Part shown: positions 32,938 through 42,013 of the stretch, piece after piece
Layout of the letters: every line of letters starts with the position of its first letter
How positions within the stretch are numbered: the stretch's first letter is position 1
NCBI GenBank assembly: GCA_014649355.1
Contig: BMSW01000006.1
Location: 372,001 to 436,000, forward strand
DNA: 64,000 nt
Reading direction: 5' to 3'
From: Streptomyces althioticus
GTDB taxonomy: Bacteria; Actinomycetota; Actinomycetes; Streptomycetales; Streptomycetaceae
Translations under genes and position numbers: made by a program
Notes under the pieces: generated by a model
Told to the model about the DNA's origin: nothing
The model's input: only the letters and a program-made list of their open reading frames with translations
Databases searched by the model: none

Positions 32938-34274
32938 GCGAGGCGCAGGGCGGCGGCGCGCGGGGCCGTGACGCACGGGGCCGTGACGCACGGGGCTTCC
33001 CCGCCTTTCCGGCACGCCGGGGCGGCCGCGCCCGCGGCCGGTCCTTCTGGGCCGCGCGGTGGACCGAGGCCATGGAGGACGTCTGGCCGGAGGAAGGCCC
33101 CCTGAAGAAGGGGCGTTCCTTCGCCCGCACCGGCCGCATCGGCCCGATCACGGTCAGCCCCGGCCGGGTCGCCGCGGAGGTCCACGGCGGCGAGGAGACG
33201 CACCGCACGAGGCTGACGCTGACCGTGCTGGACGACGACGAGTGGGACCTGCTCTGGGAGAAGACCGCCGACCGCCCGGCCGAGACCAAGGCGCTGCTGG
33301 CCGGCGACCTCCCCGAGGACCTGCTGGAGGCCGTCGAGGACGCCCGGGTGCGCGTGCTCCCCGGCTACGGAGACCTCGACGCCGACTGCGACTGCGACGC
33401 CCCCGACCACCCCTGCCCGCACGCCACCGCCCTCGCCTACCAGCTGTCCTGGCTGCTGGACTCCGACCCCTGGCTGCTGCTCCTGATCCGCGGCCGCGCC
33501 GCCGGGGAGGCGGTGGAGGAGCTCAAGTCGGCGCTGCTGCTGCGGGCGCTGGCCGGCGACGAGGAGGAGGACGAGCCGGGGGAGACCGGGACGGAGACGG
33601 AGCCGGCCACGACGCCCCCCGCGCCGGACCCCGGCACGTACGCCGCCCAGCGCGCCGCCTACGCCCGCCCCGCCACCCCGCTGCCCGCCCTGCCGCCGCT
33701 GCCCGAACCGCCCGCCGCACCCGAGGAGCCGCTGACCGGCATCGAGGCCGACCCGTTGGACCGCCTCGCCGCGGACGCGGCCCTGCGCGCCCGTGAACTC
33801 CTCGCCCACGCCCACGGATTCGGCACCACACCCCCCGAGCCCCTCGACGTCTGGCAGGACACGGTCCGCCTGGCGGCCACCCACCCCGACCCGCGCGTGG
33901 CGCAGCGGCTCCGCACCGGCTGCGGCCGCCCCGGCGAGGACCTCGACCGCGCCGCCGCCGCGTGGCGCACCGGCGGCCGGGCCGCGCTGGACGTCCTGGA
34001 ACACCCCTGGACCCCGCCCGCCCAGCAGACCGCCCGCGCCCGCACCGCGCTCGCCACCGCCTGGGAGGCGGAGGAACTCCCCCCGATCACCGTCGAAGGC
34101 AACCACTGGACGCTCACCGGCCGCGGCCTCCAGCTCCGCCTGGGCCGCGACGGCCGCTGGTACCCCTACCGCCGCCGCGACACCCGATGGTGGCCCGCCG
34201 GCCCCCCGTCCACCGACCCGGCCCAGACCCTCGCCGACCTGACCGGCCTGACGGACGACGACGAACAGCTCTGA
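32934..34274 (+). CDS. SWIM zinc-finger protein, partner of the SNF2 ATPase
   Basis: 446 residues. Gly/Arg-rich N-terminus (GRDARGRDARG repeats, then RGGRARGRSFWAARW), typical of nucleic-acid contacting tails. A SWIM finger lies near residues 145-160: DADCDCDAPDHPCPHATALAY gives the C-x-C-x(n)-C-x-H zinc ligands. The C-terminal half is a helical Ala/Pro-rich region ending in a beta-rich domain (GRGLQLRLGRDGRWYPYRR). ATG overlaps the SNF2 stop (ATGA). SWIM fingers bind DNA or proteins; here the protein probably recruits or regulates the ATPase. Processes affected are not known. Confidence 0.85.
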   Translation: MSEAQGGGARGRDARGRDARGFPAFPARRGGRARGRSFWAARWTEAMEDVWPEEGPLKKGRSFARTGRIGPITVSPGRVAAEVHGGEETHRTRLTLTVLDDDEWDLLWEKTADRPAETKALLAGDLPEDLLEAVEDARVRVLPGYGDLDADCDCDAPDHPCPHATALAYQLSWLLDSDPWLLLLIRGRAAGEAVEELKSALLLRALAGDEEEDEPGETGTETEPATTPPAPDPGTYAAQRAAYARPATPLPALPPLPEPPAAPEEPLTGIEADPLDRLAADAALRARELLAHAHGFGTTPPEPLDVWQDTVRLAATHPDPRVAQRLRTGCGRPGEDLDRAAAAWRTGGRAALDVLEHPWTPPAQQTARARTALATAWEAEELPPITVEGNHWTLTGRGLQLRLGRDGRWYPYRRRDTRWWPAGPPSTDPAQTLADLTGLTDDDEQL

Positions 34275-34355
34275 AACCACCCGGCGGCCGGCGTTCACGC
34301 GACGTCCACGGTCCGATCGAACGCTCGACGCCTCCGCCCGCCAACCGACCCGGCC

Positions 34356-34382
34356 GGGCCCCTGCCGCACCGGCAGGGGCCC
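34356..34382. terminator. Terminator hairpin between SWIM and ABC-F genes
   Basis: GGGCCCCTGCCG (34356-34367) pairs perfectly with CGGCAGGGGCCC (34371-34382) around a 3-nt loop. It sits between two convergent genes (stops 34274 and 34395). Confidence 0.8.
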
Positions 34383-34394
34383 GCTCCTCACGCG

Positions 34395-36062
34395 TCAGCC
34401 CGCCCGGACCCCCGCGACCCCCGCCTCCCGCAGCGGCAGTTCCAGCCGTTCGCCCTCGAACCGCGCCCGCAGCGCACGGTCGTGGGTGACCAGCACGATC
34501 GCCCCCGGGTATCCGGTCAGCGCCTCCTCCAGCTGTTCGACCAGCGCCGGCGACAGGTGGTTCGTCGGCTCGTCGAGCAGCAGGAGATCGGCGGGCTCCG
34601 TGACCAGCCGGGCCAGATCCACCCGCCGGCGCTGCCCGTAGGACAGCTCGCCCACGCGTGAGCGCAGGTCCGCGGGGCGGAAGAGGCCGAGGGAGAGCAG
34701 GGCGTCGGCGTGTTCGCCGGCGGAGCCCACACGGCCCAGCCCGAACGCCTCGGCCACCGTCATACCGGGCGGCCACGGCGTCTCGTCCTGGCGCAGGTGC
34801 CCCACCCGGCCGGGCACCCGCACCGTGCCCCCGTCCGGCCGCAGTTCACCGGCGAGCACCTTCAGCAGCGTGGTCTTGCCCGCCCCGTTGGGACCGGTGA
34901 CGAGAAGCCTCCCGCCGCGTCCGAGGGTGAGCGAATCCACCCGCAGACGGCCCTCCACCCGCACGTCCGACAGGTCCACGGCGGGCAGGTCCGCCGGAAC
35001 CGTTCCGGCGGCCCCCTCCGGGACGGCGCCCGGCACCGCCATGCGGGGCGTGAAGGCCAGCGGCTCCGGCGGCGGAGCCACCGGGTCGGCGGTCAGCCGC
35101 TGGACCCGCTCGCGGGCGTTGCGGATGCGGGCCATCGCCCCGTGCGCCCGGCCCCGGGCCCGGAAACCGCCGTGGCCGAAGTTGGCCAGCGGCGCCTTGC
35201 GCGGGATGACGCCGAGCCGCGCGGCGTGCCCGGCGGCCAGCCGCTCGTTGCGGGCCAGCTCGGAGCGCCACTCCTCGTACTCCTGGATCCGGCGGCGCCG
35301 TTCGGCCGCCTTCGCGGTGCGGTAACCGCCGTAGCCGTCGCCGTAGCGGGTGACCTTCCCCTCCTCGGCCTCCAGGACCGTGGTGGTCAGGCGCTCCAGG
35401 AAGACACGGTCGTGGGTGACCGCGAGGACCGTGCCGCGGTGCGCCCGCAGCTGCGCTTCCAGCCACTCGACCGCCCGGTCGTCGAGGTCGTTGGTCGGCT
35501 CGTCCAGGAGCAGCAGCTCCGGACGGCCGGCCAGGACGCCGGCGAGGGCGAGCCGGGAGCGCTCACCGCCGGAGAGGGTGCCGAGCGGGCGTTCACGTCG
35601 CAGCCCCGGCAGCCCGAGGTGGTGCAGCGCGACGTCCACCCGGTGGTCGGCGTCGTACCCCTCCCGGGCCTCGTAGCGGGCGAGGAGCGCCTCGTACGCG
35701 GTGAGCGCCGCCGGGTCGTCGCCCGCCGCCTCGAGCGCCCGCCCGGCCCGGTGCAGCTCGGCCTCCAGGGCGCGCAGGTCCGCGAGGGCCAGGTCGATCG
35801 CGTCCTGGACGGTGGCGGCCGGCGGCAGGGGGACGGACTGGGGCAGATACCCGACCCCGCCGGCGGCGGCCACGGTCACCTCCCCGCCGTCGGGGCGTTC
35901 GTGTCCGGCGATCAGCCGCAGCAGGGTGGACTTGCCGGCGCCGTTGTCGCCGATCAGCCCGGCCTTCTCGCCGGGTTTGAGGGTGAAGGAGACGCCGTCC
36001 AGAACGGTACGGCCCGGGTAGGCCTTGGTGACGTGGGACAGGGTGAGTTGCGGTGTGTGCAC
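34395..36062 (-). CDS. ABC-F family ATP-binding protein (probable ribosomal antibiotic-resistance type)
   Basis: 555 residues, soluble, two ATPase domains without membrane domain. Domain 1: Walker A GDNGAGKST near residue 38, signature LSGGERSRLAL, Walker B LLLDEPTNDLDD. A linker of about 80 residues, charged and helical (AAERRRRIQEYEEWRSELARNERL), then domain 2: GPNGAGKTT, LSYGQRRRVDLA and LLLDEPTNHLSP. This plan matches ABC-F proteins that enter the ribosomal E site and displace antibiotics (VarM/LmrC/TlrC/OleB-type), or translation factors of the same family. GTG start with AGGAGG upstream. No biosynthetic cluster for a ribosome-targeting antibiotic is present nearby, so the role may be intrinsic resistance. 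Confidence 0.85.
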   Translation of the reverse strand: MHTPQLTLSHVTKAYPGRTVLDGVSFTLKPGEKAGLIGDNGAGKSTLLRLIAGHERPDGGEVTVAAAGGVGYLPQSVPLPPAATVQDAIDLALADLRALEAELHRAGRALEAAGDDPAALTAYEALLARYEAREGYDADHRVDVALHHLGLPGLRRERPLGTLSGGERSRLALAGVLAGRPELLLLDEPTNDLDDRAVEWLEAQLRAHRGTVLAVTHDRVFLERLTTTVLEAEEGKVTRYGDGYGGYRTAKAAERRRRIQEYEEWRSELARNERLAAGHAARLGVIPRKAPLANFGHGGFRARGRAHGAMARIRNARERVQRLTADPVAPPPEPLAFTPRMAVPGAVPEGAAGTVPADLPAVDLSDVRVEGRLRVDSLTLGRGGRLLVTGPNGAGKTTLLKVLAGELRPDGGTVRVPGRVGHLRQDETPWPPGMTVAEAFGLGRVGSAGEHADALLSLGLFRPADLRSRVGELSYGQRRRVDLARLVTEPADLLLLDEPTNHLSPALVEQLEEALTGYPGAIVLVTHDRALRARFEGERLELPLREAGVAGVRAG

Positions 36063-36316
36063 GATGAGGTCCCTCCTGGCCGCACGGGTGGAACCCGGGC
36101 CGGATCGGGGCGGACGGCTGCGCGGCGAGGCGCGACGACGGCGGAGCACAGCTCTACGCGGTCGGCGCCGGCGATGTCACAGGGAACCCATGGGCAGGAC
36201 ACTACGCGAGGTCCGGGACCATTGCAAGACGATACGTCTCGGCTCGCCCGACGGTCCCGGGGGCGGATCCGCCTGGTGCGGATCCACCCGGCACGCCCGT
36301 CACCGCACCCGCGTGA

Positions 36317-36355
36317 GCCGGCCGCGCGAGCAACCCGAACGCCCGCGCGGCCGGC
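36317..36355 (-). terminator. Terminator hairpin of the rhamnosidase gene
   Basis: GCCGGCCGCGCG (36317-36328) pairs perfectly with CGCGCGGCCGGC (36344-36355) across a 15-nt loop, 7 bp beyond the rhamnosidase stop on the minus strand. Confidence 0.7.
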
Positions 36356-36361
36356 CGCACT

Positions 36362-39300
36362 TCACACCGCGAACCGATGCGTCCCCGAACCGACGCGGAA
36401 CACCTGGCACCCGTCCTCGTGCCGCAGCGGCACCGCACCGCTGTGCTCGACCCGGTCCGTCGCCGACGCCGGGACCCACACCTGCGCGGTGGTGTTCACC
36501 GGCACCGAGCACGTCAGCTCGAAGCGGCCGCCCCGCCGCCTCCACCGGGTGGAGATCGGCCCCCGCACCGAGCTGAGCGTCGCCCGCGCCTCCTCGACGC
36601 CGCCGCCGGGACGCGGCCGGACGACGACCTCGCGGTAGCCCGGCCGGCCCGGCGCGATCCCCGCGACGTGCGCGTACATCCACTCGCCCACCGAACCGTA
36701 GGCGTAGTGGTTGAAGGAGTTCATGCCCGGATCCTGGAACGTGCCGTCGGGCCGCAGCGAGTCCCACCGCTCCCACATCGTCGTCGCGCCGCGCTCGATC
36801 TGGTAGCCCCAGCTCGGGAAGGTGCGCCGGGTCAGCAGCCGGTAGGCGACATCGGTGTGCCCGGTGTCGGTGAGCACGGGCAGCAGCCTCGGCGTGCCGA
36901 GGAACCCGGTCGACAGATGCCAGTCACGGGCCTCGACGAGCGCCACCAGCCGGCCGGCCGCCGCGTCCCGCAGCGCGTCGGGCACCAGCCCCATGGACAG
37001 GGCGAGGACGTACGCGGTCTGCGTGTCACCCTTCACCCGGCCCGCAGGGTCGACGTACGCCCGCCGGAAGGCCTCCCGCACCCGCCCGAACAGGTCCTCG
37101 TAGGGCGCCGGGTCCCGGCCGAGCTCGCGCGCCATCCGCGCGGCGAGGTCCGCGACGTGCGCGAAGTAGGCGGTGGCGATGACGTCCTTGGGGGTCTCGT
37201 CGTCCACGTTCAGCCAGTCCCCGAAGCCGTCCGCCGGCCGCAGCAGACCGTCGCTGTGCCGCTCCAGGTAGCCCAGCCAGGCCACCACCGACGGCCACGC
37301 CTCCTCAAGCACCCGCACGTCCCCGTACGCCTGGTACAGCGCCCAGGGGACGGTGACGCCCGCGTCGCCCCAGCCCGCCGCCCCGTCACCGAGCCGCCCG
37401 ACGTCGGGCGCCACATGCGTGAAGGAGCCCTCCGCCGTCTGCGCGTCCCGCAGATCCGTCAGCCACTTCGTCAGGAAGCGCGCCGACTCCATCGTGTACG
37501 CGGCGGTCGGCGCGAACACGTTGATGTCACCGGTCCAGCCCAGGCGTTCGTCCCGCGCCGGGGTGTCGGTCGGCACGGACAGGAAGTTCCCCCGCTGCCC
37601 CCAGGTGATGTTGCTGTGCAGCCGGTTCAGCAGCGGCGAGCCGGTGGCGAACGTGAGCGTCGCGGGCGCGTCGGTGTGCATCACCCGCCCGGTCACCGCC
37701 CGCGCGGCCGGCGTACCGGGGAAGCCGGTGACCTCGACGTAGCGGAAGCCGTGAAAGGTGAAACGCGGCTCGTACGTCTCGAGGCCGCCGCCCTTCAGCA
37801 CGTACGTGTCGGTCGCCTTCGCGGTGCGCAGGTTCGCCGTGTAGAGCGTGCCGTCCGGGTTGAGCACCTCGGCGTGCCGCAGCCGCACCACCGTGCCCGC
37901 CCGGCCCCGCACCCGCAGCCGCACCGAACCGACCATGTTGCGGCCCAGGTCGAAGACGAACACCCCCGGTCTCGGCTCACCGACACCCACCGGCGTCAGC
38001 TCCTCGGTCACCCGCACCGGGGCGTCGGCCTGCGCCACCACCCGCTCCGGCAGCACCCCGTCCGCCTCACCCGCCCGCAGCCACCCCGCGTCGTCGAACC
38101 CCGGCGACGCCCACCCGGGAGTCTCCCTGCGGGCGTCGTACGTCTCGCCGTCCAGCAGGTCCGCCGAGACGACCGGCCCCGACGCGGCCGACCAGTCCGT
38201 GTCCGACACGACGCGCTGCACCGTCCCGTCGGCGTAGCCGACCTCCAGCTGCGCCAGCAGCGCCGGACGCCGGCCGTACTGGTGCGGCCCGAACATGCCG
38301 ACGTTGCCCGCGTACCAGCCCGGCGCGAGGTACACCCCCAGCGCGTTGCCGCCGGACCGCACCAACTCCGTGACGTCGTACGCCTGGTACTGCACCCGCG
38401 TGCGGTAGTCCGTCCACCCGGGCGCGAGCTGGTCGCGGCCGACACGGACACCGTTGAGGTGCGCCTCGTAGAGCCCGAGCGCGGTGACGTACAGCCGCGC
38501 CCGCCGCACCTTCGCCCCCCGCAGGGAGAACTCCCGGCGCAGCCGGGGCACCGCGTGCAGGGCGGGCGTGACCGTCCCCCACGGGCCGCCTCCCCACGGC
38601 GCCGCCTCCCGCGCGGCGGCCCACCCGGAGTCGTCGAACCCGGCGCCGCGCCAGTCCCCGGCCGGCTCCCGGTCGGTGACCTTCCAGTCGGCGTCCGTCA
38701 CGATCCGCCGCTCACCCGAGGCCGTCCGCACGACGAGGACGGCGAGCAGACCGGCCGGCCCCTCGGTGCCGTTGACCGCCTCGACCGCGATCACGTTGCT
38801 CCCACTCACCACCTGGCCGAGGACGTCCACGACGGCGGGCCGCTGCCAGTCCTGGTCGTCCGTGGCCAGGTCGGTGCGGGCCACCTCGCGGCCGTTGAGG
38901 GACACGGAGTAGGCGTTGTCCGCGGTGATGACGAGGGTCGCCGAGGTGATCTCCTCCCCGGGCAGGTCCGCGGTGCGCCGGAACCAGCGGGTGGCGGCCG
39001 GGACGCTGCTCGCCGGGTCGCCCTCGGGGAACCAGATCCAGTGACCGCCCTCGAGGGACGGCGCGTCGGTCAGTTCCGCGGGGGCGGAAATCCACCGCGC
39101 GGCCCACTGCCCGGCGCCCATCAGACCGGTCTCCCACCACTCCGGCGCGCTCCACCCGGAGACCCGGCCCTGGCCGTCCCAGACCCGAACGGTCCAGAAG
39201 TACCGTGTCCCCGGCCGCAGTTCGGGCCCGTCGTACGGCACGAGGACGGACTCCTCGGACTCCACCCGGCCGCTGTCCCAGACGTCGGGCCGCGTCAGCG

Positions 39301-39580
39301 CCGAGGCGCTGGTGGCCACCCGCAGCTGGTAGGCGCTCTGCCGCACCCCCGGCTCGTCGGAGGCCATGGGCCAGCTGAACCGCGGACGCGGCTCGTCCAG
39401 GCCCAGCGGACGCCGGGCGTACTCGACGGTGGGAGCGGTGATCTTCACGGGCGCGGCCCGCCCGCCGGCCCCGGCGGTGGTGGGGGAGGGCCCGGGCCCG
39501 GCCTGCGCCTGCCCGGTTCCGGCAGCCGAGGCGGCCGCCACGGCCGCCGTACTCGCCAGGACGTTTCTGCGACTGATCAC
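36362..39580 (-). CDS. Secreted alpha-L-rhamnosidase (GH78)
   Basis: 1072 residues from GTG 39580 (GAGGTGG upstream; a GTG 15 bases earlier is an alternative). The N-terminus SRRNVLASTAAVAAASAAGTGQAQA is a Tat signal with an AxA site. The domains follow GH78 order: an N-terminal beta domain with PLGLDEPRPRFSW, a carbohydrate-binding-like beta sandwich with APEWWETGLMG, then the (alpha/alpha)6 barrel with SVPTDTPARDERLGWTGDINVFAPTAAYTM, whose acidic residues in D-E-R-x-G-W-T-G-D are the catalytic/substrate site, and WDSLRPDG...MNSFNHYAYGSVGEW. It hydrolyses terminal alpha-L-rhamnose from plant glycosides or pectin outside the cell. Two LacI-type palindromes lie upstream; no transporter or rhamnose catabolic genes adjoin. 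Confidence 0.92.
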   Translation of the reverse strand: MISRRNVLASTAAVAAASAAGTGQAQAGPGPSPTTAGAGGRAAPVKITAPTVEYARRPLGLDEPRPRFSWPMASDEPGVRQSAYQLRVATSASALTRPDVWDSGRVESEESVLVPYDGPELRPGTRYFWTVRVWDGQGRVSGWSAPEWWETGLMGAGQWAARWISAPAELTDAPSLEGGHWIWFPEGDPASSVPAATRWFRRTADLPGEEITSATLVITADNAYSVSLNGREVARTDLATDDQDWQRPAVVDVLGQVVSGSNVIAVEAVNGTEGPAGLLAVLVVRTASGERRIVTDADWKVTDREPAGDWRGAGFDDSGWAAAREAAPWGGGPWGTVTPALHAVPRLRREFSLRGAKVRRARLYVTALGLYEAHLNGVRVGRDQLAPGWTDYRTRVQYQAYDVTELVRSGGNALGVYLAPGWYAGNVGMFGPHQYGRRPALLAQLEVGYADGTVQRVVSDTDWSAASGPVVSADLLDGETYDARRETPGWASPGFDDAGWLRAGEADGVLPERVVAQADAPVRVTEELTPVGVGEPRPGVFVFDLGRNMVGSVRLRVRGRAGTVVRLRHAEVLNPDGTLYTANLRTAKATDTYVLKGGGLETYEPRFTFHGFRYVEVTGFPGTPAARAVTGRVMHTDAPATLTFATGSPLLNRLHSNITWGQRGNFLSVPTDTPARDERLGWTGDINVFAPTAAYTMESARFLTKWLTDLRDAQTAEGSFTHVAPDVGRLGDGAAGWGDAGVTVPWALYQAYGDVRVLEEAWPSVVAWLGYLERHSDGLLRPADGFGDWLNVDDETPKDVIATAYFAHVADLAARMARELGRDPAPYEDLFGRVREAFRRAYVDPAGRVKGDTQTAYVLALSMGLVPDALRDAAAGRLVALVEARDWHLSTGFLGTPRLLPVLTDTGHTDVAYRLLTRRTFPSWGYQIERGATTMWERWDSLRPDGTFQDPGMNSFNHYAYGSVGEWMYAHVAGIAPGRPGYREVVVRPRPGGGVEEARATLSSVRGPISTRWRRRGGRFELTCSVPVNTTAQVWVPASATDRVEHSGAVPLRHEDGCQVFRVGSGTHRFAV

Positions 39581-39602
39581 GACGCCACCTCGCACGGTAG
39601 GA

Positions 39603-39618
39603 ATTGAATCGTTTCACA
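39603..39618. promoter_or_regulatory. LacI-type palindromic operator, proximal
   Basis: ATTGAATCGTTTCACA: ATTGAA/TTCA arms around a TCGT core, 22 bp upstream of the rhamnosidase start. It is related to the site at 39812-39827 and typical of LacI-family repressor boxes. Confidence 0.6.
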
Positions 39619-39627
39619 TGCGGTGAG

Positions 39628-40040
39628 CGTGGCCACCGTAGAGGCGCGGGCGGGTGGGGTCAATGGGAAGGACGCGGCGAAACGGACGGGCGGGGCGAGT
39701 AAGCGCTTGCGGTAGTGCGGGTGTTGAGCGGAGTGGCGTTCGCACGGTGTGTGGGGGAGGGGGCGGCGGTGGGGAGTCCGGCGGGCGGCCGGGGTGGGCG
39801 TCGGGGAGGGAATTGAACGGTTTCAATGGCCGTGGCCGTGGCCGTAGCCGGACTCGGACCCGTAACCATGGCCGTAGCCTCGGCGGCCGCACCGCCCGCT
39901 CTGGCGGCCGCTCCCGGCCGCCGGACGGTGACCGGGAGACCGGGGGCGGCCCGCCACCGTGCGGTGGCCGGCAGGCGCACCGGAGGGGCCGCGCCGGCGC
40001 CCGAGGGCGCCGCCCGCCCGACGCCGCGTCCCGCGGGCGG
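39628..40040. other. Non-coding stretch between rhamnosidase and FAD monooxygenase genes
   Basis: About 410 bp without a convincing gene. It contains an AAGCGCTT palindrome near 39702 and the distal LacI-type box (39812-39827). From 39828 to about 39880 it has a degenerate GTGGCC/GTAGCC hexamer repeat. An ATG at 39826 opens a frame with a signal-peptide-like start, but the ATG lies inside the operator, lacks a ribosome site, and the frame runs antisense into the next gene. Confidence 0.5.
39812..39827. promoter_or_regulatory. LacI-type palindromic operator, distal
   Basis: ATTGAACGGTTTCAAT: perfect 6-bp arms ATTGAA/TTCAAT around CGGT. It lies 209 bp from the proximal box, a distance suited to looping by a tetrameric repressor. 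Confidence 0.6.
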
Positions 40041-41174
40041 TCAGGGCGCGTCGGCGCCGGCGAAATCGGGAAGTTCGGTGGAGACGAGGTCGTGGACGGC
40101 GCCGTCGAGGAGCCGGGAGGTCTCGGCGGAGCGGGGGAGCATGGTGTCCTCGTAGGCGCGGACGGCCTGGCCCACGGTGTCGTGGCGGGCGAGTGCGAGG
40201 GCGAGTTCGCAGGCGTCGAGCAGGGCGAGGTTGACGCCCACGCCGAGCGGCGGCATGAGGTGGGCGGCGTCCCCGAGGAGGGTGGCGGAGGGGCTGTGCT
40301 GCCAGGTGTGCCCGGCGGGCAGGGCGTGGATGGGGCGGTCGACGTAGAGGCCGTCGTTGTCGCCGATCAGCCGGCGCATGCGGGGTGACCAGTCGCGGAA
40401 GCGGTCCAGCAGCAGGGTGCGGATCCGGTCGGTGTCGCAGGGGTCGAGGCCGGCGGCCGTGATCCAGTCGGCGGGGACGCGCTGGATGACGTAGACGCGG
40501 ATGTGGTCGCCGCCGTTGCGCTGCGCGAACAGGCCGCGCTCGCCGTCGGCGGCCGCGGTGCTGCCCTGTCCGACGAGTTCGGCGACGTCGGGGTGGCGCG
40601 TGGTGACGTCGTGGAACCAGGCTTCCAGGAAGCTGATGCCGGTGTAGCGGGGCGTGGCGTCGCAGAGGGCGCGGCGGACGGTGGACCAGGCGCCGTCGGC
40701 GCCGATGACGAGGTCGTGTTCGGCGGTGGTGCCGTCGGCGAAGTGCAGCCGGCGGGGGCCGTCGGGGGGCCCGGTGACGGCGCGCAGGGTGTGCCCCCAG
40801 CGCACGGTGCCGGGCGGCAGTGATCCGAGGAGCAGGTCGCGCAGCACGCGGCGGTCGATCTCCGGCTTGAACCGTTCGTCCGGCTCGGGCTCGTGGTGGA
40901 ACAGGACCGCACCGGAGGGGTCGAGCTGCCGCATCTCCTGCCCTTCGGGGCGGGCCAGCCGGAAGAAGTCCTCCAGCAGTCCGGCCTCGCGCAGGGCGAG
41001 TTGGCCGTTGTCGGCGTGCAGGTCGAGGGAGCCGCCCTGGTCGCGGGCGTCGGGTCCGGCGTCGCGGTCGTAGACGGTGGCGGTGATGCCGTGCCGGGCC
41101 AGGATGCGGGCACAGGCCAGGCCGCCGGGGCCGGCGCCGACGACGGCGATGCGGGGCGGGGGAGTGGTGGGCAT
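40041..41174 (-). CDS. FAD-dependent monooxygenase, TetX-like
   Basis: 377 residues, class A flavoprotein monooxygenase. GAGPGGLACARIL is the FAD-binding GxGxxG, DGAWSTVRRAL the DG motif, and LLGDAAHLMPPLGVGVNLALLDACELA the GD motif, which in sequence and order follows TetX-type tetracycline-inactivating enzymes and related aromatic hydroxylases. It is cytoplasmic and uses NADPH and O2. ATG 41174 chosen, with GGAG upstream; a longer frame exists but has no domain content. Divergent from a TetR gene, as expected for an inducible detoxification enzyme. Whether tetracyclines are substrates cannot be told. Confidence 0.85.
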   Translation of the reverse strand: MPTTPPPRIAVVGAGPGGLACARILARHGITATVYDRDAGPDARDQGGSLDLHADNGQLALREAGLLEDFFRLARPEGQEMRQLDPSGAVLFHHEPEPDERFKPEIDRRVLRDLLLGSLPPGTVRWGHTLRAVTGPPDGPRRLHFADGTTAEHDLVIGADGAWSTVRRALCDATPRYTGISFLEAWFHDVTTRHPDVAELVGQGSTAAADGERGLFAQRNGGDHIRVYVIQRVPADWITAAGLDPCDTDRIRTLLLDRFRDWSPRMRRLIGDNDGLYVDRPIHALPAGHTWQHSPSATLLGDAAHLMPPLGVGVNLALLDACELALALARHDTVGQAVRAYEDTMLPRSAETSRLLDGAVHDLVSTELPDFAGADAP

Positions 41175-41275
41175 GGGAGGGCTCCGTTCGTGAGGCGGGA
41201 CGGCGGCCGGGCAGTGCCTCACGGCCGCCACGCCCAGAAAAACACAACAACTAAATAAGTGCAACAACTCAACTT

Positions 41276-41304
41276 TTGAATTCGGTCAACCGGCCGGGTA
41301 GAGT
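41276..41304 (+). promoter_or_regulatory. Promoter of the tetR-like gene at 41311
   Basis: TTGAAT (41276-41281), 17-bp spacer, TAGAGT (41299-41304), six bases before the ATG, so the transcript should be leaderless. An AT-rich patch at 41240-41275 with a repeated CAACAACT (41245 and 41262 region) is the probable TetR operator shared with the FAD gene. Confidence 0.6.
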
Positions 41305-41310
41305 GCCGAC

Positions 41311-41928
41311 ATGCCCTCAAGCACCCCCGGCCCCGCACCCGACACGACCGCCGCACCCGTGGGACGTCGCGAACGCAAGAAGGCCGCCACACGCAAGGCC
41401 ATCGCCGACGCCGCCCTGCGCCTGTTCCTGGAGCGCGGCTACGACGCCGTCGGCATCCGCGAGATCGCCGACGCCGCCGACGTGTCCACCACCACGCTGT
41501 TCAAGCACTTCCCGGTCAAGGAGGCCCTCGTCTTCGACGAGGACGACGACCAGGAGGAACGCCTCCTCGCCGCCGTCCGCGAACGCCCCGCGGGCACCTC
41601 CGTCCCGGCCGCCCTGCGCGAACACGCCCTGACCTCCCGGCTGGTCACCCCCAACGGAGACGACCGCCTCACCGCCTTCCTGAACCTGGTAGCCACCACC
41701 CCCGCACTGCGCGACTACGGCCAGAACATGTGGCTGCGCCACACCACCGCCCTGGCCCACGCCATCGCCGAGGAAAGCGGACGCCCCGCCGACGACCCCA
41801 CCTGCCGGGCCCTGGCCCACTTCGCCCTCGAAGCCCCCCGCGCCGCACACGGACACCCCGACCCCCGGGCGGCGATCACAAGCGCCTTCGACCTGCTGGA
41901 ACGTGGATGGGGGGCCCTGGCAGGCTGA
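41311..41928 (+). CDS. TetR-family regulator
   Basis: 205 residues. Helix-turn-helix near residues 22-68: ERKKAATRKAIADAALRLFLERGYDAVGIREIADAADVSTTTLFKHFPVKEALVF, the usual TetR_N form. The ligand domain is short and ends with DLLERGWGALAG. The arrangement, divergent from the TetX-like monooxygenase with a 136-bp gap, points to local control of that gene and of itself. The N-terminus is Pro/Thr-rich and unstructured. Its promoter predicts a leaderless mRNA. Confidence 0.9.
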   Translation: MPSSTPGPAPDTTAAPVGRRERKKAATRKAIADAALRLFLERGYDAVGIREIADAADVSTTTLFKHFPVKEALVFDEDDDQEERLLAAVRERPAGTSVPAALREHALTSRLVTPNGDDRLTAFLNLVATTPALRDYGQNMWLRHTTALAHAIAEESGRPADDPTCRALAHFALEAPRAAHGHPDPRAAITSAFDLLERGWGALAG

Positions 41929-42013
41929 CCGGACCGGACGGCCGGCGAGCGCTCATCGCTCGTGCACGGGTCAGTCGAAGGACGGGGCGCATCGACCGGG
42001 TCCGGTGTGATCC

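Noticed and set aside
29290..33015. A 1241-codon minus-strand frame opposite the TetR and SNF2 genes
   Set aside because: Gly/Val/Gln-rich shadow; the plus strand contains complete TetR and SNF2 motifs.
30007..34274. SNF2 and SWIM genes as part of a DISARM-like or other phage-defence island
   Set aside because: No methylase, PLD or DUF1998 gene is adjacent; the coupled SNF2-SWIM pair looks like a common Streptomyces chromosomal gene pair.
36377..39607. A 1076-codon open frame antisense to the rhamnosidase gene
   Set aside because: High GC removes stops from the opposite strand; its product is Arg/Pro/Gly-rich low complexity without domains, whereas the minus-strand frame is a full GH78 enzyme with a Tat signal.
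39826..40155. A plus-strand frame with a signal-peptide-like start (MAVAVAVAGLG)
   Set aside because: Its ATG lies inside a LacI-type palindrome, there is no ribosome site, and the frame continues antisense into the FAD monooxygenase gene.
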